The position numbers and the translations under genes were made by a program. A DNA stretch of 64,000 nt from contig CAVQBG010000009.1 in NCBI GenBank assembly GCA_963710625.1, positions 1 to 64,000 on the forward strand, read 5' to 3'. Positions 43,449 to 52,926 of the stretch are shown one piece after another (positions within the stretch are counted from its first letter, which is position 1; each line of letters opens with the position of its first letter). Source of the DNA: Sva-07 sp963710625 (GTDB lineage Bacteria > Actinomycetota > Acidimicrobiia > Acidimicrobiales > Ilumatobacteraceae). The notes under the pieces are model-generated. The model had not been told where the DNA came from and made no database searches. It saw only the letters and a program-made list of their open reading frames with translations.

Positions 43449-44702
43449 CTAGCGGGTGGCCAGTTCGGAGCGCAGGAGACCGAGGGCGGTGATCACCGAG
43501 AACTGGCGCATCTGTTCACGCTGGCCAGGAAGACGCGCATGGCGCACCTCGTCGAAGCCCGGGCCGACCATGCCGATGTACAGCGTGCCGACCGGTTGGC
43601 CGTCCTGCTCGTCGGGACCGGCGACGCCGGTGAGCGACAGCCCGATGTCCGCTCCGAGGCGCTCGCGCACGCCGTGGGCCATCTGGCGCGCCGCTGCCTC
43701 GCTGACCACCGGCCCCTCCCCCACGCCGAGCAGAGCCTGCTTCACCTCGGTCGCGTAGCTGACGATCGCCCCGCGGAACACGTCGCTCGCTCCCGGGATC
43801 GCCGTCAGGCGGGCGCCGACGAGCCCGCCGGTGACCGACTCTGCCGTCGCGAGCGTGAGCCCGCGCTGTCGGCACAGCTCGAGGACCACCGACTCCATCG
43901 TGTCGCCGTCGGTGCCGAACACGAGGTCGCCGAGTTCGTCACGGACGACCTGCTCCCAGTGACCGAGCTGCGCCGTGCACTCCTCCAGCGTCGGTGCCTT
44001 GTGGGTCAGGCGGACCTTGAGCCCCTCCCAGCCGCTCGCGAGGAACGCGAGCGTGGGCGTGTCCGGCCCCTCCAGCTGGTCGATCACGTGATCGAGACGT
44101 TCGTTGAGCCCGCTCTCGCTCTCACCCCACGTGCGCAGCACCCGGCTGGCGATCACCGAGTCGTCGCCACTGCGGCGGCGCAGATCGGGCAGGATCGCCC
44201 GGTGCACCATGTCGTACATCTCGTGCGGCACACCGGGCACGGCGTACACGACCTTGTCGACGCCGTTCACCGTGACGGGGCAGATCAGCCCCGGAGCGGT
44301 GCCGCGGGTCTGCGGGATGATCGTCGCGCCCACCGGCACCTGGGCCTGTCGGAGGTTGTTCTCCGCCATCCGCCGGCCGCGGGCGGCGAACATCTCCCGG
44401 ATCACCTCGGCGACGCCATCGTCGGTGACGAGGTCGACCCCCATCACCGCGGCGATCGCATCACGCGTGAGGTCGTCGTGGGTGGGCCCGAGGCCACCGC
44501 ACATGATCACCGCATCGGCCGACTCGAGCAGGCGCCGCAGTTGGGTCTCGATCCGTCCGACGTTGTCACCGACCTTCACCTGGACGAGCGAGTCGATGCC
44601 GTTGGCTGCCAACTCCCCGCCGATCCAGGCGGAGTTGGAATCGATGATCTGGCCGAGCAGCAATTCGGTGCCGACGGCGAGGACATCGCAGCGCAGGCTC
44701 AT
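43449..44702 (-). CDS. cinA: CinA-family protein (nicotinamide-nucleotide amidase)
   Basis: A 417-residue CinA: N-terminal molybdopterin-binding-like domain (DVLAVGTELLLGQIIDSNSA, MCGGLGPTHDDLTRDAIA, VYAVPGVPHEMY) and C-terminal PncC-like amidase domain (TLATAESVTGGLVGARL, GAIVSYATEVKQALLGV, SLTGVAGP). It recycles pyridine nucleotides by deamidating NMN and hydrolysing ADP-ribose. The start at 44702 overlaps the pgsA stop (ATGA), so it is the third gene of rimO-pgsA-cinA. Confidence 0.93.
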   Translation of the reverse strand: MSLRCDVLAVGTELLLGQIIDSNSAWIGGELAANGIDSLVQVKVGDNVGRIETQLRRLLESADAVIMCGGLGPTHDDLTRDAIAAVMGVDLVTDDGVAEVIREMFAARGRRMAENNLRQAQVPVGATIIPQTRGTAPGLICPVTVNGVDKVVYAVPGVPHEMYDMVHRAILPDLRRRSGDDSVIASRVLRTWGESESGLNERLDHVIDQLEGPDTPTLAFLASGWEGLKVRLTHKAPTLEECTAQLGHWEQVVRDELGDLVFGTDGDTMESVVLELCRQRGLTLATAESVTGGLVGARLTAIPGASDVFRGAIVSYATEVKQALLGVGEGPVVSEAAARQMAHGVRERLGADIGLSLTGVAGPDEQDGQPVGTLYIGMVGPGFDEVRHARLPGQREQMRQFSVITALGLLRSELATR

Positions 44703-45292
44703 TCGGCGGTCGCCGCTCGCCCGACCGGATCGGCGGCGGACGACGGGGCGATCGCTTCGAGTCGCCGTGCCCGGAGCAGGTATTGGGCTCCACTCACCAG
44801 CGCCAGCACCACCGCGAGCCACAGGAAACCGTTCCACAACCACGTGGCATCGACCGCCGTCAGCGGCATGAGCGCGAACGCCACCGCCAGCTGCTGGCAC
44901 ACGGTCTTGTACTTCGCCAGCCTGATCGCCGGGACACTGATGCCCTTGCCGCCCACCAGCACGCGGTACACGCTGATGATCACCTCACGAGCCGTGATGA
45001 TCACCACCGGCACCACCCAGAACACCCCCGTGCTCACGAGCGTGAACATCGCGCCCAGGATCAGCACCTTGTCGGCGAGCGGGTCGAGGAAGGCCCCGGC
45101 CGAGGTCGTGCCCTGGCGCCGAGCGAGATAGCCGTCGAGGAAGTCGGTGGAGCTGAACACGATCCACATCGCAAAGGCGATCCACGATCCGAACTCGTCG
45201 TTCGGGATCACCCAGAACATCAGCGGCGACAGCAGCAGACGCCCGACGGTGATCGCGTTCGCCCAGGTGGCGAGCTTGTCGGGCTCGACCAT
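44699..45292 (-). CDS. pgsA: CDP-diacylglycerol-glycerol-3-phosphate phosphatidyltransferase
   Basis: A 197-residue multi-pass membrane enzyme of the CDP-alcohol phosphatidyltransferase family. The signature Dx2DGx2ARx8Gx3Dx3D is seen as TDFLDGYLARRQGTTSAGAF followed by LDPLADK. Four to six membrane helices. It makes phosphatidylglycerophosphate, the precursor of phosphatidylglycerol and cardiolipin. The start at 45292 overlaps the rimO stop; the stop overlaps the cinA start. Confidence 0.92.
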   Translation of the reverse strand: MVEPDKLATWANAITVGRLLLSPLMFWVIPNDEFGSWIAFAMWIVFSSTDFLDGYLARRQGTTSAGAFLDPLADKVLILGAMFTLVSTGVFWVVPVVIITAREVIISVYRVLVGGKGISVPAIRLAKYKTVCQQLAVAFALMPLTAVDATWLWNGFLWLAVVLALVSGAQYLLRARRLEAIAPSSAADPVGRAATAE

Positions 45293-46620
45293 CAGATCGT
45301 CTCCAACGCCTCGACGCTCACACCGGCCGCCACGAGATCGGGGCCGAGCGCGTCGACGATGTCGACGTCGACGACCTCTCCGGGCGCCAGGCCTTCGGCC
45401 AGATGGACGACCCCGTCGATCTCGGGCGCCTCGCGATGACTCCGTCCCACGCCGGGCGTGTCGACGAGCACGCTGAGGGTCTGCCCGATCAGCGCATCGC
45501 GGCGTGTGGCGGTGATGTCGTCCTGCAGCTCGCGCAGTTCGGCGAGCCGCTCCCCCATCAGGCCAGGATCGACCGCACCGTCGAGATCGGCGGCGTACGT
45601 GCCGTCCTCCCTGCTGTAGGAGAAGAACCCACACCAGTCGAGCTGGGCCTCCTCGACGAACCGGAGGAGCTGGTCGTGGTCGTCCTCGGTCTCGCCCGGG
45701 TAGCCGACGATGAAGTTGCTCCGGAAGGCCGCCTCCGGCTCACGCTCGCGGATGTCGGCGATCCGGTCGAGGAACCGCTGGCCGTCGCCCCAGCGGCGCA
45801 TCCGGCGCAGCAGCGGCTTGCTGACGTGCTGCAGCGAGAGGTCGAAGTACGGCACCCCGGAGTCGCAGATCGCGTCGATCAGCCCGTCGGTCAGATCGCT
45901 CGGATACAGGTACAGCAGACGTACCCGGTCGACCGTGCCCGCAACGGCGTTCACCAGCGGCACGATCGAACCGGCGCCGAGTTCGTCGGGGCGGTCCTTG
46001 CCGTACGAGGCGAGGTCCTGTGCGACCAGCACGATCTCGCGCGCCTCGAGTTGTTCGACCTCGGCGAGGATCGAGGCCACGTCGCGGCTGCGTTGCGGTC
46101 CGCGGAAGCTCGGGATCGCGCAGAACCCGCACGACCGGTCGCATCCCTCGGCTATCTTCACGTAGGCCCAGGGCACCGCCGACTTGGGGCGGGGCAGGTT
46201 GAGCAGATCGAACTCGGGCAGCGGGGTGGACGACACCGGGATCAGCTTGCGCTGGGATCCGTTCGGGACCTCCATACCGTCGCGCACTTCGGGCGTGACG
46301 TTGAACGCCTGACCGAAGCCCGCGACCTGGTCGACCTCGGGAAGCTCCGCCGCCAGTTCGTCGCCGTAGCGCTCCGCCATGCAACCGGTGACCACCAGTC
46401 GCGAGCCGTCGCGACGCTGTTCGTCGAGTGCAAGGATCGTGTCGATCGACTCGCGACGGGCCTCGTCGATGAACGCGCACGTGTTCACCACCACGAGGTC
46501 GGCGAGCGCGGCGTCGTCGGTCGCTTCCATGCCGTCCGCGAGCAACGCGCCGACCAGTTTGTCGGAGTCGACGTCGTTCTTCGGGCAGCCGAGCGTCTCG
46601 ATGTAGAACCGCTGGGACAC
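45292..46620 (-). CDS. rimO: Ribosomal protein S12 methylthiotransferase
   Basis: A 442-residue radical-SAM methylthiotransferase: UPF0004 N-terminal domain (FYIETLGCPKNDVDSDKLVG with the first Cys, VVNTCAFIDEARRESIDTI), radical-SAM cluster CDRSCGFC (CxxxCxxC) in AEGCDRSCGFCAIPSF, then GYPGETEDDH and a TRAM domain at the C-terminus. It adds a methylthio group to the conserved Asp of ribosomal protein S12. The start is GTG at 46620. First gene of the rimO-pgsA-cinA unit. Confidence 0.94.
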   Translation of the reverse strand: MSQRFYIETLGCPKNDVDSDKLVGALLADGMEATDDAALADLVVVNTCAFIDEARRESIDTILALDEQRRDGSRLVVTGCMAERYGDELAAELPEVDQVAGFGQAFNVTPEVRDGMEVPNGSQRKLIPVSSTPLPEFDLLNLPRPKSAVPWAYVKIAEGCDRSCGFCAIPSFRGPQRSRDVASILAEVEQLEAREIVLVAQDLASYGKDRPDELGAGSIVPLVNAVAGTVDRVRLLYLYPSDLTDGLIDAICDSGVPYFDLSLQHVSKPLLRRMRRWGDGQRFLDRIADIREREPEAAFRSNFIVGYPGETEDDHDQLLRFVEEAQLDWCGFFSYSREDGTYAADLDGAVDPGLMGERLAELRELQDDITATRRDALIGQTLSVLVDTPGVGRSHREAPEIDGVVHLAEGLAPGEVVDVDIVDALGPDLVAAGVSVEALETI

Positions 46621-46686
46621 GGCCCACCACGCTACCCGAGGGGCCTCCCACCCAGGCCGATCCCCGGCCCGCCATCACACGCTGGG

Positions 46687-47661
46687 TCACATGACGGTCG
46701 AGCGGAACTTCTCCACCAGGTGGTGGCCGGCAGTCGTCGGCGGATACCTCGGCGCCTCGCCGTCGGCCACGATGCACTCCACCGTGCTATCCCAGTTCGC
46801 GTTGTGGAAGAAGGGGATCGAGAGTCGACTGGCGGCCTCGGACGTCGCGACGACGCGGTGCATCGTCGACCGCCACCGATCGTTCGTCCATCGCTGCATG
46901 AGATCGCCGAGGTTGACGATCAACCCGCCGTCGACCGGTTCGACGTCGATCCAGGTCCCGTCGACCGCCTGCACCTGCAACCCTGGTTCGCCGTCGGTCC
47001 ACAGGATCGTGAGGGTCCCGTAGTCGGTGTGGGCGCCCGCCCGGAACTGTCCGGGCGCGGGCGGCTCGGCGAGCACCGGGTAGTGGGCGAGCCGCAGCGC
47101 CGAGCCGTGCGCATCGATCAGGCCGTCGAAGGTGCCGGCGTCGAGACCCAGCGCCACGGCGAAGGCCTCCATCAGGGTCGCGGCGAGGTCTGCCATCGAC
47201 CGGTAGTACGCCTCGACCGCAGGCCGCAACGATGGCACCGTTTCCGGCCACAGGTTGGGCGCGTACACCGCGCGCTCGTCGGGGTCGACCATCTCGCTGA
47301 GCGGACGCGGTGGCGGATCGATCGGGCCGACGTTGAAGGTCTCCTTGAGATCGGCCGGAGCGACGCCTCCGATCGAACGGTTGAGCGCCTCCGCCTGCAG
47401 CGGGTTGTAGCCGTACGGGTAGCCGGGCTCGGGCATCGCCACCTCGAGCCGGTCCTCGAGCGGCGCGTCGAAGAACGCTCGCGCCGAGGATCGGAGCGCG
47501 TCGATCGTGGCGCCGTCCACGCCGTGGCCGACGACGGTGAAGAAGCCGACCTCCCTGCACGCTCGATCGATCTGCTCGCCGAGCGCGCGGCGCTGCCGAG
47601 CGTCGCCGTCACGGAACCGACGGAGGTCGATGACCGGCACCGACGCTGGCGGCGTCTGCAT
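46687..47661 (-). CDS. 2-oxoglutarate/Fe(II)-dependent oxygenase (isopenicillin-N-synthase type)
   Basis: A 324-residue soluble oxygenase: N-terminal DIOX_N domain (VPVIDLRRFRDGD, VGFFTVVGHGVD) and a jelly-roll with the iron triad H211-x-D213 (GAHTDYGTLTIL) and H268 (STMHRVV), plus Arg279 for 2-oxoglutarate (ASRLSIPFF). It hydroxylates or otherwise oxidises a small molecule. Its ATG overlaps the stop of the SMP-30 gene, so the two form an operon. Confidence 0.9.
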   Translation of the reverse strand: MQTPPASVPVIDLRRFRDGDARQRRALGEQIDRACREVGFFTVVGHGVDGATIDALRSSARAFFDAPLEDRLEVAMPEPGYPYGYNPLQAEALNRSIGGVAPADLKETFNVGPIDPPPRPLSEMVDPDERAVYAPNLWPETVPSLRPAVEAYYRSMADLAATLMEAFAVALGLDAGTFDGLIDAHGSALRLAHYPVLAEPPAPGQFRAGAHTDYGTLTILWTDGEPGLQVQAVDGTWIDVEPVDGGLIVNLGDLMQRWTNDRWRSTMHRVVATSEAASRLSIPFFHNANWDSTVECIVADGEAPRYPPTTAGHHLVEKFRSTVM

Positions 47662-48611
47662 CACTGGTGGGCGAGACGCAACCCGGGCCGCGGCCACGGG
47701 AACGACACGAGCCGGCCGCTGCTCGAACACGTGACGTACGCAGTGCGGAGATCGTCGCCGCCGAAGCAGATGTTGGTGGTGATCGGGTCGCGTGTCTCGT
47801 GGAACTCGACCTCGCTGCCGTCGGGTGAGATCGCCGTGATCCCACCGTTGACCAGCGTTGCAACACACACCCACCCCTCGCCGTCGACCGCCAACGAGTC
47901 GAGCAACTGGTACCCCGGCAGGCCGTGGAGCACCGCGGAGAGATCGAGCGGCGCGGGCGCGAGGACCTCGCCCGGCGCGGTGATCGTGCGTCGATGGATA
48001 CGCCCGTTGTGGGTCTCGGCCCAGTAGAGCGTGTCGGTGTCGGGTGACAGACCGATGCCGTTCGGCGAATCGGTCGGGAACACCACTTGTTCGATGCCAC
48101 TGCCGTCGGCGTGGGCGTAGTAGATCCCCGTCAGGTCGGCCGTGCGGGCCTCGGTGTCGCGGATGCCGTGGTCGGTGAACCAAAACCCGCCGTGGCCGTC
48201 CATCACGAGGTCGTTCGGGCCGCGGAGGGAGTGACCGTCGCACTCGGTGTACAGGTCGGTGACCGTGCCGTCGTGCGGGTCGACCCGTTGGATCCGGCCC
48301 CCGATGTAGCCGTCTCGGTTGAACCCACCGGGGATCAGCATGCCGCCCAGGTCGACCGGCGTGAACGAACCGCCGTTGTTGCACACGTAGTACGCCCCAT
48401 CGGGCCCGACGGCCGCACCGTTCGGCCCGCCCGGGATCTCCGCGATCGTCACCGTCGTGCCGTCGGGGTGGACCTTCGTGAGCCGTGGCCCGAACATCTC
48501 GACCAGCACCACCGAGCCGTCGGGCATCGCGATCGGCCCCTCGGGGAAACGCAGGCCGCCGGCGATCTCGGTCAGCTTGGGGGCGAACTCACGTACTGCG
48601 GGTGTGGCCAT
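47661..48611 (-). CDS. SMP-30/gluconolactonase-family hydrolase
   Basis: A 316-residue six-bladed beta-propeller: LRFPEGPIAMPDGSVVLVEM with the metal-binding Glu, GGPNGAAVGPDGAYYVCNNG, LRGPNDLVMDGHGGFWFTDH with Asn/Asp ligands, DSPNGIGLSPDTDTLYWAET. Family members hydrolyse lactones such as gluconolactone. Together with the oxygenase downstream (ATGA overlap) it may act on sugar-acid or aromatic breakdown products. Confidence 0.9.
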   Translation of the reverse strand: MATPAVREFAPKLTEIAGGLRFPEGPIAMPDGSVVLVEMFGPRLTKVHPDGTTVTIAEIPGGPNGAAVGPDGAYYVCNNGGSFTPVDLGGMLIPGGFNRDGYIGGRIQRVDPHDGTVTDLYTECDGHSLRGPNDLVMDGHGGFWFTDHGIRDTEARTADLTGIYYAHADGSGIEQVVFPTDSPNGIGLSPDTDTLYWAETHNGRIHRRTITAPGEVLAPAPLDLSAVLHGLPGYQLLDSLAVDGEGWVCVATLVNGGITAISPDGSEVEFHETRDPITTNICFGGDDLRTAYVTCSSSGRLVSFPWPRPGLRLAHQ

Positions 48612-48642
48612 GGAGACATGATGTCACCACGGGCCGGACGCG

Positions 48643-51219
48643 TCAGACCTGGCCGCTCTGCTGGAGGAGCTCGAACTCCTCCACGGTCATCAGCACCGCT
48701 CGGGCCTTGGACCCCTCGCTCGGGCCCACCACGCCGCGCTGTTCGAGCAGGTCCATGATCCGGCCCGCCCGGGCGAAGCCGACCTTGAGCTTGCGCTGCA
48801 ACATCGAGGTGGAACCGAGCTGACTGCGAACGACGAGCTCCATCGCCTGGCGCATCATCGCGGTGTCCTCGTCGTCGTCGCCGGCGGAGAACGCGTTCGC
48901 ATCGGAGGTGACGTCGAGATCGTCGAATGACGCCATCGAGCCGGCACCGGACGAACCGCCGGCCCCACCGCGAGGCGGAACGAGCGACGGCTGCCCGGCC
49001 GAACCGCCGGAGCCGTCGCTGCCCTCGCCACCCGACTCGACGTCGTCGGAATAGATCGGCTCGGGCGACTGCGTCCGCCAGTGCGTCACGACCTGGCGCA
49101 CCTCCTCCTCGCTGACGAACGACCCCTGGATGCGGTTGGCGACCGACGAATTGCCGGGCAGCAACAGCATGTCGCCCTTGCCGACGAGCTTCTCCGCTCC
49201 GGGCTGGTCCAGTATCACCCGTGAATCGGTGAGGCTCGACACGGCGAACGCCATCCGCGCCGGGATGTTCGCCTTGATCACACCGGTGATCACGTTGACC
49301 GACGGCCGTTGGGTGGCGACGATCAGGTGGATGCCGACCGCTCGGGCCTTCTGGGCAATGCGCGTGATCGACTCCTCGACGTCACGCGCCGCCACCATCA
49401 TCAGGTCGTTCAACTCGTCGACGACCACGACGATGTACGGCATGTGCTCGTACTCGATCTCCGAGCCGAGTGGCGGCTGGACCTGGCCCTTGGCGAACGC
49501 CTTGTTGTAGCCGGTGATGTCGCGGTAGCCGAGCTCCGAGAGCACGTCGTAGCGGCGCTCCATCTCCTTGACGGCCCACCCGAGCGCGTTCGCAGCCTTC
49601 TTCGGGTTCGTGACCGGTTGGGTGAGCAGGTGCGGCAGGCGAGCGTACTGGCCCATCTCGACCTGCTTGGGATCGATCAGGATCAGCCGCACCTCGTCGG
49701 GGGTGGTGCGCATCAGGAGCGAGGTGATGATGCAGTTGATGCCGCTCGACTTGCCGGCGCCGGTGGCACCGGCGATCAGCATGTGCGGTGTGGTGGCGAG
49801 GTCGAGGAACACCGCTTTGCCGGCGATGTCCTTGCCGACGGCGACCTCCAGGGGGTTGGTCGCCTTGGCTGCCTCGGGTGACGTGAGCAGGTCGCCGAGG
49901 GCGACGAGCTGGCGATGGTGGTTCGGCACCTCGACGCCGATCGCCGATCGCCCGGGGATCGGGGCGAGGATGCGGACGTCGACGGCGGCCATCGCATAGG
50001 CGATGTCCTTCTGCAGGCTCGTGACACGGGCGACCTTCACGCCGGGGCCGAGCTCGAGTTCGTAGCGGGTGACCGTGGGCCCGACCGTCATGCCGAGCAA
50101 CGTGGTGTCGACGCCGTGCGAGGCCAGCGACTCCTGCAGCATCCGACCGCGCGCCTCGACGGCCTTGCGGTCGATCTTCTGCTCGCCGGGACGGTCGAGG
50201 AAGGTCATCGGCGGCAGGACCCATTCGCCCACTGCGGTTCCGTCAGGGCTGGCGACGCCGGACGGCTGGCTCCCGGTCGACAGCTTCGGCTTGGAGGTGC
50301 GGCGCCGCTTCGGAGCTGGTGCGTCATCGCCCAGTTCGTCGCCCTCGGTGGCGAAGTCGTACAGCGCCGCGCCCGGCACGTTTCCCGCCTCCCCGGCGAT
50401 GTCCGTGAGTTCTGACGCAGATCCGCCGTCGGCCCCGTCGCGATCGCTGCTGAGGGTGGAGATGTTGCTGATGCCCGATCGGGCGGCGCGGTGGAGTGGG
50501 CCACCGATGGCCGCGAGGAAACCACCGGTGTTCTGCGCGAACGTGCGGATCGAGGTGCGGGTGACGAGCAGGGCGCCACCGAGGAGTGCCAGGGTGAGCA
50601 GCACGGCCGCACCGGCCGTGGCGAGCAGGGCTTCGAGTGGAGAGCCGACGAGCGCGCCGATGTAACCGCCCGCGTCGATGACCTCGTCGGCGCCGTCGGA
50701 GACGGAATCCGGGCCGAGGAACACCTGGAGCAGGCCGAGCGCCGACAACGAGACGATCGACCAGCCGATCGCGAGCTGCAACGGATTCGACGAGCGTCCC
50801 CGCCGGACGAACGACACCCCGACGGCGACGAGCACCAACGGGAACGCGAACCGACCGAGACCGATCAACCAGCCGGCGAGCGTCTCGACCCCGCGCCCCA
50901 ACGGGCCTGCGAGATCGAGATAGACGGCCAATCCCAGCACGATCGCAGCGCCGATCAGCCCGAGCCCGATGAACTCGTGCTCCCGTCCACCCATCGCATG
51001 GCTCAGACCGGACTGCGGCGCAGGGACCTCACCTCCGGGTGGCGTCGCATCGCGCACGCTGCCGGACGCCCTCGACTTCCCCGATGACTTCACGGACGCC
51101 CCACTCGAGGAACGCGCCGACGCCTTCGAGGTGCTCTTGGCGCGGCTCGTGGACTTGGATGTGGACGCCCGCGTCTGCTTCGACGCCGAACGCTTCTTGG
51201 ACGGACCCCACGTGGACAT
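48643..51219 (-). CDS. ftsK: DNA translocase FtsK/SpoIIIE
   Basis: An 858-residue septal DNA pump. Residues 1-75 are a Ser/Lys/Ala-rich basic tail; four membrane segments follow (about 85-230); then a short linker and the motor: GVKVARVTSLQKDIAYAMAA, Walker A GATGAGKSSG at 484-493, DPKQVEMGQYARLPHLLTQP, Walker B VVVVDELNDLMM (Asn where most have Ala), and GIHLIVATQRPSVNVITGVI. The C-terminal gamma winged helix, which reads KOPS-type sites, is present (LGSTSMLQRKLKVGFARAGR). It moves chromosome ends through the division septum. Confidence 0.94.
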   Translation of the reverse strand: MSTWGPSKKRSASKQTRASTSKSTSRAKSTSKASARSSSGASVKSSGKSRASGSVRDATPPGGEVPAPQSGLSHAMGGREHEFIGLGLIGAAIVLGLAVYLDLAGPLGRGVETLAGWLIGLGRFAFPLVLVAVGVSFVRRGRSSNPLQLAIGWSIVSLSALGLLQVFLGPDSVSDGADEVIDAGGYIGALVGSPLEALLATAGAAVLLTLALLGGALLVTRTSIRTFAQNTGGFLAAIGGPLHRAARSGISNISTLSSDRDGADGGSASELTDIAGEAGNVPGAALYDFATEGDELGDDAPAPKRRRTSKPKLSTGSQPSGVASPDGTAVGEWVLPPMTFLDRPGEQKIDRKAVEARGRMLQESLASHGVDTTLLGMTVGPTVTRYELELGPGVKVARVTSLQKDIAYAMAAVDVRILAPIPGRSAIGVEVPNHHRQLVALGDLLTSPEAAKATNPLEVAVGKDIAGKAVFLDLATTPHMLIAGATGAGKSSGINCIITSLLMRTTPDEVRLILIDPKQVEMGQYARLPHLLTQPVTNPKKAANALGWAVKEMERRYDVLSELGYRDITGYNKAFAKGQVQPPLGSEIEYEHMPYIVVVVDELNDLMMVAARDVEESITRIAQKARAVGIHLIVATQRPSVNVITGVIKANIPARMAFAVSSLTDSRVILDQPGAEKLVGKGDMLLLPGNSSVANRIQGSFVSEEEVRQVVTHWRTQSPEPIYSDDVESGGEGSDGSGGSAGQPSLVPPRGGAGGSSGAGSMASFDDLDVTSDANAFSAGDDDEDTAMMRQAMELVVRSQLGSTSMLQRKLKVGFARAGRIMDLLEQRGVVGPSEGSKARAVLMTVEEFELLQQSGQV

Positions 51220-51276
51220 GACGTTGCACACGGTACCAACCGGGTGTCACACCGAACGGCGACCCTGCCCGTTCGC

Positions 51277-52308
51277 TCAGGGCAGCAGGACCAACTTGCC
51301 GACGAAGTCGGCCCTGCCGAAGCGCGCCTGAGCAGCGTCGATCTCCTCGAGCGGGTACGTGTGGGCGACCAGCGGCTCGATGCCACCACCGTTCGCGATC
51401 TCGGTCAGCTGGCCGAAGACCGCCGGTGTGTGCATCGTCGAGCCGATCAACGTCCGCTGCTGCAGGTAGAGGCGCCGGAGATCGAGCGACACGACCGGCC
51501 CACCGATCGCTGCTGCTGTCACCAGCCGCCCGCCATCGCGCAACCGGTCGACGACGGCGCCGAACTCGCCACCGCCGACCACGTCGGCCACCACGTCCAC
51601 TGCCCGCAGCCCGGCGACGTCGTCGACACCGCGGACCGACACCTCGGCGACGCGGAGCGACGCGATCAGTTCACGGTGCGGCTCGCTCGTTCTCGCGACG
51701 ACCTCGCACCCGCGATCGAGCAGCAGTTGCACGGCGGCCAGACCGACACCGCCGGACGCGCCGGTCACGAGGACCCGCTCCCCCGGGACCACGTGGGCGC
51801 GGGTCAGCATTCCCAGCGCGGTGCCGTACGCAGTCGGAAGACACGCCAACTGCGCGTCGGTCAGCGGTGACGCCGTGACGTCGTGGAGCTGATCGACCGA
51901 GCACACGTGGAACTCAGCGAACCCGCCGTCGACCTCGCTGCCGATGATGTCGACGGGCAGATCGTGCTCGTAGCGGGCGGCCGGATCGACGAGCACCCGG
52001 GTGCCGATCCATGCAGCATCGACCTCGGTGCCAACCGCGCGCACCTCGCCGGCGATGTCGATGCCCTGGATCCTGGGAAAGTCGAGCGGCACGCCCTTCC
52101 ACCCGACGATCGCGCCCGGATCCGCTGCGGTTCCGTACGCGCCCTCGCGTGACCAGATGTCGGTGTTGTTGAGCGCCGCGGCGGTGACTCGGACCAGGGC
52201 CTGCCCCGGCCCAGGTGTGGGTCGCGGCCAGTCGGGTCGCACCTCGATCCGGTCCGGCCCACCGTGGCCGAACGTCACGGCAGCGGTCATCGTGGTCGAC
52301 GGGTCCAT
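51277..52308 (-). CDS. Zinc-type alcohol dehydrogenase-like / quinone oxidoreductase (MDR)
   Basis: A 343-residue MDR-superfamily protein: GroES-like N-terminal part (GQALVRVTAAALNNTDIWSR, QGIDIAGEVRAVGTEVDAAW) and Rossmann domain with GERVLVTGASGGVGLAAVQL. The structural-zinc cysteines are absent, which favours the quinone oxidoreductase branch. It uses NADPH to reduce quinones or enones. Start at 52308, or an ATG at 52290. Confidence 0.88.
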   Translation of the reverse strand: MDPSTTMTAAVTFGHGGPDRIEVRPDWPRPTPGPGQALVRVTAAALNNTDIWSREGAYGTAADPGAIVGWKGVPLDFPRIQGIDIAGEVRAVGTEVDAAWIGTRVLVDPAARYEHDLPVDIIGSEVDGGFAEFHVCSVDQLHDVTASPLTDAQLACLPTAYGTALGMLTRAHVVPGERVLVTGASGGVGLAAVQLLLDRGCEVVARTSEPHRELIASLRVAEVSVRGVDDVAGLRAVDVVADVVGGGEFGAVVDRLRDGGRLVTAAAIGGPVVSLDLRRLYLQQRTLIGSTMHTPAVFGQLTEIANGGGIEPLVAHTYPLEEIDAAQARFGRADFVGKLVLLP

Positions 52309-52404
52309 CGCTGCACCCTGCCAGAAGCGATGGCCGCCGACCTTGCCACCGGGGTTCCCGTGAACTCGTGCGCGCCCTGTTGCGCAACGAGTTCACGAGA
52401 ACAG

Positions 52405-52923
52405 TCAGGCGGGGTCAACGGCGAGCACGGCGCCGTCGCGGGCGACCGTGACCTCGAGAACGCCGCCCTCGGGGGACCGAGCCGTCACCACGTAGCGAAC
52501 GGCACCACCGTCGCCACCCTCGATGCTCACGGCCTCGATCGTCGCCTCGGGCAGTTCCTCGAGGATCGTCGCGAGGATGGTGTCATCGACGGCGGCCGCA
52601 TCGGCGGTGAACGTGAAGCCCGCTGCTCCCGACAGCTTCGGCGCCGGGGGCTCGAGTCGACCGTCGCGGTAGACGTACGGGATCGCCGCCGTCGCGTCCT
52701 CGACGGCCACGAACACGTTGGTGAACTGTGGACCCGCGGTGACCTCGAAGTACTCCTGCCCCGGCCCGCGCTCGGCCTCGACTGCGTCGACCGCCGCGGA
52801 GATGTCGGCGACGAACGCGGTGTCGGGCTGCCCGACGTCGTCGCCACCACACCCGCTGACCGACACCAGGACCGCGACGACCGCAATCGAGGCCAGCCGA
52901 CGCCAGCTTCGCGACCTCGGCAA
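52405..52923 (-). CDS. Small lipoprotein of unknown function
   Basis: A 172-residue protein with a basic N-terminus (RSRSWRR), hydrophobic core and lipobox VSGC near residue 25, followed by a soluble domain of alternating helix and strand (FVADISAAVDAVEAERGPGQ, YVVTARSPEGGVLEVTVA). The TTG at 52923 lies three bases after the RNase J stop. It could be anchored to the outer face of the membrane; no family assigned. Confidence 0.7.
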   Translation of the reverse strand: MPRSRSWRRLASIAVVAVLVSVSGCGGDDVGQPDTAFVADISAAVDAVEAERGPGQEYFEVTAGPQFTNVFVAVEDATAAIPYVYRDGRLEPPAPKLSGAAGFTFTADAAAVDDTILATILEELPEATIEAVSIEGGDGGAVRYVVTARSPEGGVLEVTVARDGAVLAVDPA

Positions 52924-52926
52924 GTG

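Noticed and set aside
45403..48027. Very long plus-strand open frame (874 codons) opposite rimO and the oxygenase
   Set aside because: It is a shadow of GC-rich genes on the other strand; it reads as Arg/Val/Asp-rich without domains, while rimO and the oxygenase opposite have full motifs.
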